The notes under the pieces: generated by a model
Told to the model about the DNA's origin: nothing
Databases searched by the model: none
Seen by the model: the letters and a program-made list of their open reading frames with translations, nothing else
Program-made: the position numbers and the translations under genes
Part shown: piece by piece, positions 32,418 through 43,092 of the stretch
Position numbering within the stretch: the first letter of the stretch is position 1
Layout of the letters: each line of letters begins with the position of its first letter
Origin: Carallia brachiata
Taxonomy: Eukaryota; Streptophyta; Magnoliopsida; Malpighiales; Rhizophoraceae
Direction: 5' to 3'
Length of the DNA: 64,000 bases
NCBI GenBank assembly: GCA_021464245.1
Contig: JADCRB010000116.1
Location: 186,001-250,000 of the forward strand

Positions 32418-33396
32418 CCTATATAATAAATTTTCTTAGGCCAGAAGCTCTAATAATTCTGTCTAATAATAAATGGAAAAAGCGGGTTTTAGCAGTTAGC
32501 AGTGATAAGTACGTACGACCCTTATAGAGACCATCTAGAGTCCAAAAAAAAAAAAAGAAATAGAAAAATGAAAATAGATTTACTGTCCCACATGTGGAAC
32601 CTTTGGAATTATGATTTAACCTGCCTTGCACAATTTCAATCTCGCCCACTTAAATGATGAACCTGGTTTTCTTTTAAGAAAATATTCGGTATTAAATTTT
32701 TTTCCTGGCACTTTTTTTTAACCTACCTTTCTTGAGATCAAGTTTTGAAAGCATATAATTTACTAAAAAAAAAAATTACTCATAATTTTATACTATATAA
32801 ATTATTATTATTATTTTTTTTCAAGTTGACACCGTTTTATACTCAACAAAAAACAATCTGATTAGAAATCCCCTCAATATTTACGTGCTTTTTAACTTCC
32901 CTCTTCCCAATTAAATTTCGACCAAAAACTTGTAGGGCTTGATTGGCAATTTTCAAGAGAAATGAAAAGAAAATGGAAAGAAAATAATTTTTTATTTAAT
33001 TTTTTAATTTTTTTTTTAATTTAAACAACTATTTTAATTTTTTTTTTACAAATTACTATTATTTTTTTTCACAATTTTTTAATTATTACTTTTTATTAAT
33101 TATAATATCATAATTACGTACTATTTTTTATTTTTTTTTCTTTTCTATTAACTTTCTATTCAATTTTTCACTACCCAATTAGTTTTGCCGTTTTAATTTT
33201 TCCATTCTCCGTGTGCGATTGGGAGGCAGTTTGGGTATTGGACTAGGTCAACCAGCCCTGGGTCAACCAGCCCTTCCTGCAACTTGTATTCAAAGTTCAA
33301 ACCAACAGAAATTTATAGCTTCCAACACTGTTGAGTGAAAAAGAAATTCATGGAAAATTAAATTAGAAATACATAGAGTGTGCTTCGCTCTGCAGC
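32418..33396. other. Spacer and distal promoter of the ERF gene
   Basis: No gene is supported. About 32935-33215 is rich in A and T runs with GATTGG words near both ends and may be another old insertion. Confidence 0.4.
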
Positions 33397-33404
33397 TATA
33401 AATA
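33397..33404 (+). promoter_or_regulatory. TATA box of the ERF gene
   Basis: TATAAATA is followed by AAGTCCCAAC. It would start transcription near 33430 and give a leader of about 285 bases before the ATG at 33715. The leader is CT-rich, as is common in plants. Confidence 0.65.
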
Positions 33405-33714
33405 AGTCCCAACTTGCACCCAACCACAAGCTCAGCATGGCAACCAAACAACCTCTTTTCTTTAGTGCCCTTTAAAACAAAAAAATTCCTCACAATTTTC
33501 TTCTTCTCTCCAAGAAGCATAGCCACTATGGTTTCCTAAACGGCCTCTGCTTTTCATATTCCAAGCCCACATTTTCCACCCTTTTGGTGATTCTTTTTAG
33601 CTTCAGCTTCAAGGAAAAAATCCTTCTGTTTTCTAGCAAGATCATTTCTTTGTTTCTTGGTGATCTTTCTGTACTAGTTTTCTTCGCATCTCGTTTTTGT
33701 TACAGCATTTTTTC

Positions 33715-34672
33715 ATGGAGAAAATCCAAGAAATCAACCTCCCTTTAGTATTCAGCAACGCTGCTGCGGAAATCGGATCTTCACTCTCACAACTGATTTT
33801 GATGAAAGGCACCAACAACACTTTGGACTCAATTTTCTCTCTTTGTTGTGCACCACCGAGCACCAATGCAAACCCTATTGTCCAGCCTTTAGGCTCTTCT
33901 GTGTATCTACGCCAAAGAGATCTATTACAGAAGTTTTCCGAGGACAATCGAGGAAACAGTTCGTTTTCTCGCATTTTCTGAGCAACCCACTTCAAAATTC
34001 TGTGCGTACAAGCAGTTATTTTGCTCCAACAAAGAAGAACTATACAGGGGAGTGAGGCAGCGACATTGGGGAAAATGGATTGCTGAGATTAGACTTCCTC
34101 AGAACAGAACGAGAATCTGGCTGGGTACTTATAGTACTGCAGAAGCTGCAGCTTATGCTTATGATCGCGCAGCTTCTAAGCTTAGAGGTGAGTACGCGAG
34201 ACTGAATTTCCCAAATCTAAAGGATCCCATCAGCTTAGGATTCGCAGATTCTGCGAGATTGAATGCTTTGAAGAGTTCAGTGGATGCCAAGATTCAAGCC
34301 ATTTGCCAGAAGGTGATCAGAGAGAGGGCCAAAAAACGTGCAGCAAAGAAGAGCAGTGTTCACATTAATGACCGCATGGAGAATGAAAAATTAGTAAAGA
34401 TTGACCCAAATACATCATCATCATCATTGTCACCACCACCACCATCATCATCGTCATCTCTGATGCAATTGGTTTTTGGTGGCAATTCGTTTAGCGAGTT
34501 GGGGTCTCCATCTGCTTCTGAAGATGGGCTTTTGAGGTCCGAAAATTCGCCATCCTTTGTTTCCACAGCCTGTCCAGTGATGGTGCCAGGGGAATTGCAG
34601 GTTGAAGACTGTTTGCTTGCAAGAATGCCATCTTTTGATCCTGAGCTTATCTGGGACGTTCTTGCGAACTAG
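33715..34672 (+). pseudogene. AP2/ERF transcription factor (ERF061/062-like), frameshifted
   Basis: The protein would be a nuclear AP2/ERF factor of the group related to DREB A-6. The first frame (ATG 33715; an earlier in-frame ATG is at 33697) encodes MEKIQEINLPL through [20 protein letters not shown] and stops at TGA 33979-33981. The next frame is open from 33893 to 34672. It carries [12 protein letters not shown] and a full AP2 domain from about codon 34037 ([49 protein letters not shown]), then a Ser-rich linker and an acidic C-terminus. The [10 protein letters not shown] and YKQL segments normally sit in one protein, so one extra base lies between about 33955 and 33981, near ATTTTC. No intron is expected here. 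Either the allele is broken or the assembly has an indel error. Joined length would be near 320 residues, normal for the family. Confidence 0.85.
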
Positions 34673-34906
34673 GAGGTGTTGAATGTCTGTTCATGATCTG
34701 TTTGTGCTAAGCCTAAATTGTAGTTTTTGATTGGGCTATCTAGGCATAGATTTGCTGTTTCTTTTACAATATCTGATTGTTTTCAGGGGTCCTTGGCTTT
34801 GTGGCCTTGTTTTCTTGTAAGGCTTTTTTAGAATATCTCCTGCTGTCAGCATAATCAGGATGATTTGATGTTGTCCAAGAAGGGCACAGCTCAAACAAGA
34901 CGGTAA

Positions 34907-34912
34907 AATAAA
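34907..34912 (+). terminator. Polyadenylation signal of the ERF gene
   Basis: AATAAA lies 235 bases after the stop codon, a plausible 3' end for the transcript. Confidence 0.5.
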
Positions 34913-37900
34913 AGGGTTCTAGTACAGAATTCCCACATTTGTGAGATTTGGAAGTGAATTGAAAAGGTTAAATGTATATGGTATTATTTGTTTTTGTGAA
35001 AAGGCTTATTTAAGTGATTTGAACTTTTGATCATCAGGTTACAATCAGATTAGACCGTATTAAAATTTAAGAAAAGATTCATGAATAACGGTAATTCCAG
35101 TAATATCAGGTACAATAAAACCATACACAGATGATGCAAGTAAGTAGAGTTAGGAAAGAACACCGTGTTGGTTTTGATGATGTGTGATTGGAAGTGAAGA
35201 TGGCCAATTTTTGTGATTTATTACACCATCCTTCTTAATTATGAGAGGAGTTTTAAAGTCACGCTATGCAGTCATACAGTATCGTCATACGTTGTTTGGA
35301 AAGTACAACAAGTTACTACTTTAATGTAATTATATTCATAAAATGTGAAAAAATAAATTAAAACTTAAAATTAAATGAGTATTACCCTAGAATTTAAAAG
35401 TATAGATTTTATATAATATTCGTTAAAAAAATAAAATTTTTTAACTTCCCCAAAAATTTATTTTTCCTAAAAAACATTTATACACAAATAAACAACGCGT
35501 TTGCATTTTGTTAATAACAATTTGCATTTCTTTATGATGCGTGTGGATGGCTGTACAGTGCAACGCACAACTTTTTTCCCTTAATCATTGAGTAGACATA
35601 CAGTGCAATACACAACCTTTTTCCCTTAATTATGGAGAAGAACTAGAAAGTTGTGCGAGGAAAAAAAAGAAATAATGGTATCTATTCATATTTTAGCTCA
35701 ATCTCTGTTCGTCGGACATAGCAAGCCAAGCAAGTGGAGTTAAGTGCAAGTTCATCCTTATTATTATTATTATTATTATTATTTGTTTTGATCAAAAAAT
35801 ATTATTATTATTATTATTTGGTTTGGCAATGCTGGATCCATCCTGTAGAATGTAAAAATGATGAAGTTTAACATAAACATCCATTTTTGAGTCTCATGTA
35901 ACATTTTAAGCAATAAATTGAATAAGTTTTTAACGTATTGACATAATATTAATGTCTAAAAAGTCATGAGTTCATGCCCACAATCTTTCAATTAAAGATG
36001 AAGTTCTTTTACAAGGTAAAGAGAGTCTATACTTTGTCAACGCTTTTAACCTAAATGGAAGAAGATGAGTGCTAGAGTTTGAACTTGGGCCGGTGACCTT
36101 GAATGCTTCTGGACTGAATTGAATAAAGGTTTGAATTGAAGGGTCTTGTGACGACTAAGAAACCCAATTAACCAAGGGAGAACTAGCAATTTTGTGCAGG
36201 CGGTCTCTCAAAACCTACAAGCCCAAAAATTGGGGCCGGCGAGCTTGAATGTTTTTGGGGCGAATGCTAGATACATGAATATAGAGTCTTCGTTGATAAA
36301 AACAAGCCCTTTATGTAGATGGACCGTATTTAGATTTTTGAGTCGGGCCATGGCCGAGGCTAGGCCTACTCACAAACCCAACAAGGGTAGAACTAATATT
36401 GGGCTAATAAAGGTTGAGCTCACAACCGACACATAAGTGACACTTAAAGTTGCCAAACTTCAGATCAAAAAAAAAAAAGTTGCTAAACTGAAATATATTT
36501 GACCACTAGTTATATTTTGGTAGTTATTAAATTTAAAATTTATCGTGTGATATTGTTCGAATTCTAAACTTTATTAATAATTAAATTTCCGCCCCTTGTC
36601 AACCACAAAAAAAAAAAAAAAGTGTTTTCGTTCATGTGCATGCGGAACCAGAAAGACTGCTCAAGCAAACAAACGTGCAAGAGCAATTAACCTTGAAATT
36701 GCTGGAAACACATGCCGGCACAGCACTGCCTTCCCCTATAAGTCCCATTTTGAAACAGCTTTATCCAAGTCCATGTACCTTGTTTACTACGTCGGAGTCT
36801 GCAGGCAGAAATCCTACGTCAAACTGTGAGCTCCCCAATGCATAGGATTACCCTCTTTTTACCTTTTTGAGAGGACAATGGATAGGATTACTTGGCGTGA
36901 CAAAAAATTTACGCCACCGCAATATTGACCCAAACGGTTTCATGCCAAGCCAAAGGTGCACTCCAACGTTGCCATAAAAGCAAAAAGTCTGCAGTGCAAC
37001 AACTTCAGCCTGTTTTTAGCCCTCAACCTCTCTGGCCCACATCTAATTCTCCTCGAAAAGCGTAATCCAAACTGATAGTCCCATCCCGTCATACATTCTA
37101 GCAAGTACCCCGCAGCTACTCACGATAAAAAAATTTCGTTTATGGGATGAGATTGATTATTTAAATACATATAAGTAAATATATAAAAAATATGTAAGTA
37201 AAAAGTATATAATTAATTTAACCGTATTTAAAAATTTATTTATTTTTTATTTTTTTAAATTTAATACACTTATCACAATCTAATAATTTAAATCATTATA
37301 TATATATTATATTTTTATATATACACGTCTACCTAGATTTTTCATTACGGGATAAGCCTCCTTTTGACATTGATAATACCAAAGTTATTGATTTGAGCAG
37401 ATATATTTGATGTTGTCATCACTTGGTAGCTACAGTCTTGTTCTAACTCTGTACATTTTTTGTATATTGCCAATTTCACATAAAAAGGTAAAAGTGATTA
37501 GTCCCATTCAACGAGTTTTAGCTCAATGTTATTTGAACAGTCCCAAAATTCAATGTCTTGAATTCACGATTAGTTAAAAATTATTGTTATCGTGTGGATA
37601 TGGGCAGGAGGACGCGTTTTGGAACGTTTAAAATTCTCAAATACATTAAAAAATAATTATTAATGGTTAAAGACTACAAACTCTGACTTTCTCTAAAAGG
37701 AAAAAAGAAAAAGCATTATTCTTACAACAAATTTACAAACAAATGATAGTAATATTATATGCAGTACATGCTACATTAAGGGAAAAATTATGTTAATACA
37801 CAATAATAAGTACAAAATTAATACATAAGATTTAAATTATTAGATAATAAAAAATATTAAAATTAAAAAAAATAATTTATTAAATTAATTAAACACTTTT

Positions 37901-38289
37901 TACATGCCGTAAATTGTATATTTACGTAGCCACTCTCGTATATTAAATGTGTCAAAAATTTGTTTACTATTATTATAAAAGAAATTTATAGAAAGGAATG
38001 CTTGGGAAGAGATACGAAATAACAAAAAGATAAGGAAAAAGTCAACTGACCATCATTAAACGGCGTCGTTCTAGACTTATATCCAAAACTGTAGAAAGAA
38101 AAAATCCATCTCCAACTCCAGCCGCCCAATACTTTTCAGCTACCCCAACATGCACGCCAACACTCACAACAACAAAGGCCAAAAAATAAACAACGCGTAA
38201 AGAAATGGCAAGTTGCAATTTTTAATACATATTTTTTTAATTATTAGTTTCTTGAAAAATAAAAATAAAAAACAAAAAGGCTTTGTGAA
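34913..38289. other. Intergenic spacer
   Basis: No gene is supported. It holds a 45-bp tandem duplication around 35554-35640 (TACAGTGCAA ... TTTTTCCCTTAAT), TTA microsatellites at 35758-35782 and 35799-35820, a diverged direct repeat (GGGCCGGTGACCTTGAATG near 36091 and GGGGCCGGCGAGCTTGAATG near 36232), and a copy of the dispersed AT-rich repeat near 37225-37325. ORFs at 36194-36436 and 36596-36845 have no recognised motif. Confidence 0.45.
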
Positions 38290-38493
38290 ATGCGAAGCTC
38301 TGGACCATTATCCGCTATTGGAGCAGCAGCTGCAGTTGGCGGTGCATTGTGGACGCTTCTTCTGTTGGGTAGTCAGCCGCCCGCCACCCGATTCCACCCA
38401 TTACGGCGGAATCCCCGACTTCCCGGCGTTCTTTTGAAATTCATTGTTTTTCTTCTTCTTCTTCTTCGTATTCTTCGTTTTGGCTCGATTTGA
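38290..38493 (+). CDS. Candidate uORF upstream of the ABA receptor (67 aa)
   Basis: The ATG at 38290 opens 67 codons ending at TGA 38491-38493, only six bases before the receptor ATG. The peptide is hydrophobic (AIGAAAAVGGALWTLLLLG), then Arg/Pro-rich. If the transcript starts upstream of 38290 it would be translated first and could reduce receptor translation or affect reinitiation. The leader start is not known and peptide conservation was not tested. It may be chance in a GC-richer leader. Confidence 0.4.
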   Translation: MRSSGPLSAIGAAAAVGGALWTLLLLGSQPPATRFHPLRRNPRLPGVLLKFIVFLLLLLRILRFGSI

Positions 38494-38499
38494 TTAAGT

Positions 38500-40158
38500 A
38501 TGGGGGCGACTAACCATTGCGGGACCGCAAATGGCAATGCGTTTAGTGGTAGCAAGATGGAAGAGGAGTACATCAAGAGGCACCACAAGCATGATGTTAA
38601 GGCCAATCAGTGTAGCTCCTCTCTTGTTAAACAAATCAAAGCTCCTCTTCATCTGGTAAAAATGCTTCCTTTATTCTCCTTGTTTTTACTTTTTTGTCAA
38701 AAAAATTCGTTCTTTGCAAAATTTTCGAGCTTTTAGTTGATCCATTTGGCTGGCTATTGGTGGGATTTGTTTGTGTGATTAAAAAGGGCTGGTGGGTTTT
38801 GATGGTTGGATTAGATATGATTTTAAATAGTTTTTTATTGGTTTGGAATCTGGGTTTAAGTCTCAAGAATTGGTTGTTTTGATTGATTCATTTATTTAAG
38901 TAGGCTTAATTACGTGTAGTTATGTGTGGTTCAAACCTGAAGCTTTGAATTTGAAAATTTTCCCAGGTAGGATCTGAATCTATTTGGCTTAAATTCTATT
39001 TGAGTCACTTAAGAAGTGAAAGATTCGGCTGTAATTGGTTATTATCTCATGGATTTGACTGATGGTGTTTTAATGATCAGGTATGGTCGTTGGTGAGGAG
39101 ATTTGATCAACCGCAGAAGTACAAGCCATTTGTTAGCAGGTGCATTGTGCAGGGTGACCTTAAGATTGGCAGCCTTAGGAAAGTGAATGTTAAGTCTGGA
39201 CTGCCAGCTACGACTAGCACCGAGAGATTGGAGCTGTTGGATGATGAAGAGCATATTTTTAGCATTAGGATTGTTGGAGGAGATCATAGACTTCAGGTAC
39301 AAGTTTGGTTTTCTACTCTGTTTTTTCCCCTTTTAAGTTCTCTGGATTTATGGAGAATTGCGTTTGTGTGCTTGGAGTGCATTTGAGAGTCTAGTCAATG
39401 GTGTGGAGTTGAGTATGCCATAGATTTGATTGGATTGGACAGCCAAATTTGATGTTAGTTTTGACATCTAAGGAGACTGGGATGCAAGAATCCGTGGTGA
39501 AACAGGCTACATTTAATAGAAGACGAAAACTGTCTTCAGTCTACGCTGATGTCTGGGTAGTTTTGAGATAAAAATCCACTAATATGGTTGGTCTACATAA
39601 ACTATCCCACTATCTCCCAAATATATCTGCCATGCTTGTATACTGCGATCGATTATGTTACAATTTTCCATAAATGTGGCCATTTACTTGCATTACTTCT
39701 GCATTGGCTATAAACCCTGTGTTACTGTTCCTTTCTGCATAGTGATAGCATAAGGCAATGTTTCTTTCTCGCTAAATCCACCGATGGTTATTTAGATTTT
39801 TCTCTGGTCATACCCCACACTAGTACCTGCTGCTTACAAATGTTGCATTTGATACTTGACCCTCTGCGGCCAAGTCTTCTTCATGGTCTTTGCATTACAT
39901 GTCCCCTATAAAACTTTTGGGAGGTAAAATTTTTGCCATTTCTGTTGTTTCTCCACTTTACAGAACTATTCCTCCGTCATTAGTGTCCATCCAGAGGTCA
40001 TTGATGGGAGACCAGGGACAATGGTGATTGAGTCATTTGTGGTGGATACACCAGATGGGAATACCAAGGATGAAACTTGTTACTTCGTTGAGGTCCTGCT
40101 CAAGTGCAATCTCAAGTCACTGGCTGATGTCTCTGAGCGTTTGGCTGTGCAAGACTGA
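38500..40158 (+). CDS. PYR/PYL/RCAR abscisic acid receptor, PYL8/PYL9-like
   Basis: Soluble START-fold receptor that binds ABA and then inhibits clade-A PP2C phosphatases, releasing SnRK2 kinases in nucleus and cytosol. Three exons: 38500-38655, 39081-39296, 39964-40158, with phase-0 GT-AG introns; 188 residues. The introns fall before VWSLVRRFD and after HRLQ, as in PYL7-10 genes. Visible features: RRFDQPQKYKPF with K67 (equivalent to the ABA-contacting Lys59 of PYR1), gate loop SGLPA at 91-95, latch HRLQ at 121-124, and the C-terminal helix CNLKSLADVSERLAVQD. The first ATG is preferred; a second in-frame ATG at 38557 (MEEEYIKRHHKH) would also give a near-complete protein. No disabling change is seen, so the gene looks functional. 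The monomeric PYL8/9 type is inferred from overall similarity. Confidence 0.95.
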
Positions 40159-40341
40159 ACAGAGCAAATCGAAAGGTGCTGAGTGCATGGTGTTCTGGCA
40201 ATGTCTAGCGCAAGTGATAGCTTTTCGTTAGCAGAAGGTGATGGGGGAGTTTGACATCCTGGAAACAGAGGGAACTTTTCTTTATATTGTGCCGCGGTTC
40301 TCTTTTAAGTATTTAAATATGTTTTGTCCATAGAAGCCGAC

Positions 40342-40347
40342 AATAAA
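40342..40347 (+). terminator. Polyadenylation signal of the ABA receptor gene
   Basis: AATAAA lies 184 bases downstream of the stop codon. Confidence 0.5.
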
Positions 40348-41079
40348 GCTCATTTACGACCTATACCCATTCCCGAACGAAACAAACAGATTAGATTTCC
40401 TTTTCTGGGTCTTTTGGAACCTTAACGATGGATTATGTATTGATCATCTTTCAATGTTCAGCTACGAAGAACAGCTAGTAACTCACCCACCGATCGTTAA
40501 TTGCTGTGGGAGAGATGAAAATGCGAACAAATGTGCAGGGCAGAAGCACAAGTACTTAAAAATGTTTGAATTTGTTTAGCTTTTTGATATTTTGTGTAAT
40601 GGTAATCTTCATCCTATAAATTTTCTCGGGCAGGCTATTGTTACGGTTTCGAAAGTGTGAACCATTCAAGTCGTTGCTGCCATTACTATAGTATATAGCA
40701 TATATTTGGATGCAATTAAAATAAAAACAGTTTCTGAAGTAACTCTAGTTTAGGCTGACCAGCCCAACGCCAGCAATTTGAACATGTACAGTCTAGGCTG
40801 AAAACCTCGATGATTTTTAGTGTTCAGAGGGCTTTGGTCCCAATTTGATTTGATAGAAACGAACGCAGAGAGTCGTGCAGTGGTCTGTTGGTAATGCAAG
40901 TTAACTGTTGTAGGCTAATATTGAGAGGGACAATGGCTAAATCTCGCACCCTTGTTCTTTTAATTGCAATAAGCTGACATCATAACTTGGCAAATTACTT
41001 ATTTTCTCGTAGTGGAAAGGGTAGGCTATTCCAAGACACAAACTTGTAACATGAGGCTGGTTTTGGTCGTAGTTTTTTA
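40348..41079. other. Intergenic spacer
   Basis: I see no gene here. The first few hundred bases may belong to the 3' UTR of the ABA receptor gene. Confidence 0.45.
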
Positions 41080-41088
41080 GCGGCAGGC

Positions 41089-41616
41089 ATGATTGCTAAA
41101 ATCTTTATTTACATCGTGAAATTTTACGATTTTATAATTATATATAAAATTAATAATTTAGATTACAGTAAGATCTTTTGAGATAAGATTTTAATGGAAT
41201 CTCGATGCAAATTGTAAGAATCATAGAATTTTGATCTGATCTTATGATTTTTATTTCTTTTATTATAGATTTCGGAGTTATAACTAATCTTATTTATAAA
41301 AATATGATTTTGTTTAAATTTAAATAGTGAATATAAGCAAATAAATAATTAAATATGAAAAAATCTCTAACTTAGAAAAAAAAATCATTCTCTAATAATT
41401 ATAAAGAAATATGAAGTTATTTTTTTCTTATACAATAATAAAATTATTGTAATTTTTATTATTATTGAATATATATATAATACTTAATTATGAGTTATAT
41501 ATAATTGAGAATAATTAATTTTAACTTTTTTATCTTTAATAAAATTTTATAATTTTAAGATGCGACTTTATCATTTCAAATTGATCCTAAATAAGATATC
41601 GATTCTTAAAACCTTG
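41089..41616. mobile_element. MULE-like MITE with 9-bp target duplication
   Basis: A 528-bp AT-rich insert lies between two exact copies of GCGGCAGGC (41080-41088 and 41617-41625). Its ends are weak inverted repeats: left ATGATTGCTAAAATC; right, read in reverse complement, CAAGGTTTTAAGAATCG. A 9-bp duplication is typical of Mutator-like elements. There is no coding capacity. Confidence 0.72.
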
Positions 41617-41625
41617 GCGGCAGGC

Positions 41626-43092
41626 CTGGGTACTTCTGGGTAAGGTTGTGATAATAGTTAGATAATTTGAATTGGAAAAAAAAGGAAGAGTTACGCAAGT
41701 AAATAATTGTAAGTATAAATTTAGTACATATATATCTGAATTAGTAAATCGTAAAAAATATATTAAATTTTAAAAAAATAAAATAAAATAATAATTAAAT
41801 TAATTATATATCTTTTGTATATCATATATCTGCACAATAGTGCTCTTAAAAAATGATTAATAGATAAAAAATCAAATGATTAACAAATAATATCAAATTA
41901 TCAATGATTTTCAAAAAAAATCAAATGAAAATCCTTATGGTCTATATTTTTATATTATTATTTTGATTAGTATTTTTGAATTGTATGAAATCATTTATTT
42001 TATGAATAAGGTGACTAAATTATTTTATTTTTAATCAGTATTCTTCTTTCATTTTAATAAATCATTTAATTCAAAATGAATTTAAACATAAGAAGGGTGT
42101 TTTCATCATAACATAACATTTGGGAGTATTTACAGACTCTAATAGTAATCAACGAGATTAAAACTTAAGATAAAGTATATCAAAAATTGAATCTTTAACT
42201 ATTCAACACACCGTTACGAACATATAAATAATATTTTATATAATAAATCAGAGATGAATAATAAAATAATACAAAAAAGTAATTTTTTTTGTTGTATTAA
42301 AGTTTTTCAATATAGTATAAAAATATAATATAAACATTTCACATATCATATAAAATTATACTGTAAATTTTTTTTTCCATATTTATGAGATGGCACAATC
42401 GTTATCTATTAAAAACACCAAAAATAACAAAAAAATTAAAAGCATAGAAGCTTGACGTAGAATACATTTAATGATATATATAAAAAATATATAATTAATT
42501 TATTAATATTTAATAATTTATTTATTTTTAAATTTTACGTACTTTTTATAATTTAAATTTTAGATTTGTCCATGCCTAACGGCCATCGTATATTCACAAT
42601 TAGGTGCCAAAATAATGTTTCCCTTGTCTTTTTTTTTTTTTCTTTTATCTTTTTCCTGGCTCGCCAGCTTTTATTAAACGAGTCACCCCGCCATGCCCTC
42701 CAACCTACCCAGTACACGCACTCTCACGGCCCACTCGCGCACAGAATAACTCTCTCTCTCTCTCTCTCTCTCACATTGTTGAAGACAATCAATTGTAGAC
42801 AAAGGCCTGCTTTCATGGCTCCCTGATCTGATTCTGACCGTCCGATACCATCTCACACGCCTCTCTCCATTTTTTTTTTTTTTATAATCTCCATTAACGC
42901 TTCTGCTTGTAACCTTTCTCTTGGTTGGTTCCTTTCCAGTTCTCTTCTTCTAAAGCAGTTTTTGTACATTTTTCTGTTTGGCTCTCTTTCTCCGTGTATT
43001 ATTATTTTTACTATTTTATTTTATTTTATTTTTTAAAAATTAACTGGTTCGGATTATACTTTTCTCCTCCAAGTTCGCTAAATTTTACGAAA
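41626..43092. other. Spacer and promoter of the polygalacturonase gene
   Basis: AT-rich, with the dispersed AT-rich repeat near 42480-42565, a (TC)n run at 42751-42772 and a CT-rich stretch up to the ATG at 43093. CT runs are frequent in plant promoters and leaders. No clear TATA box. Confidence 0.45.

Noticed and set aside
38557..38559. Second ATG as the ABA receptor start
   Set aside because: The upstream in-frame ATG at 38500 gives a normal-length N-terminus; the downstream start remains possible but is not preferred.
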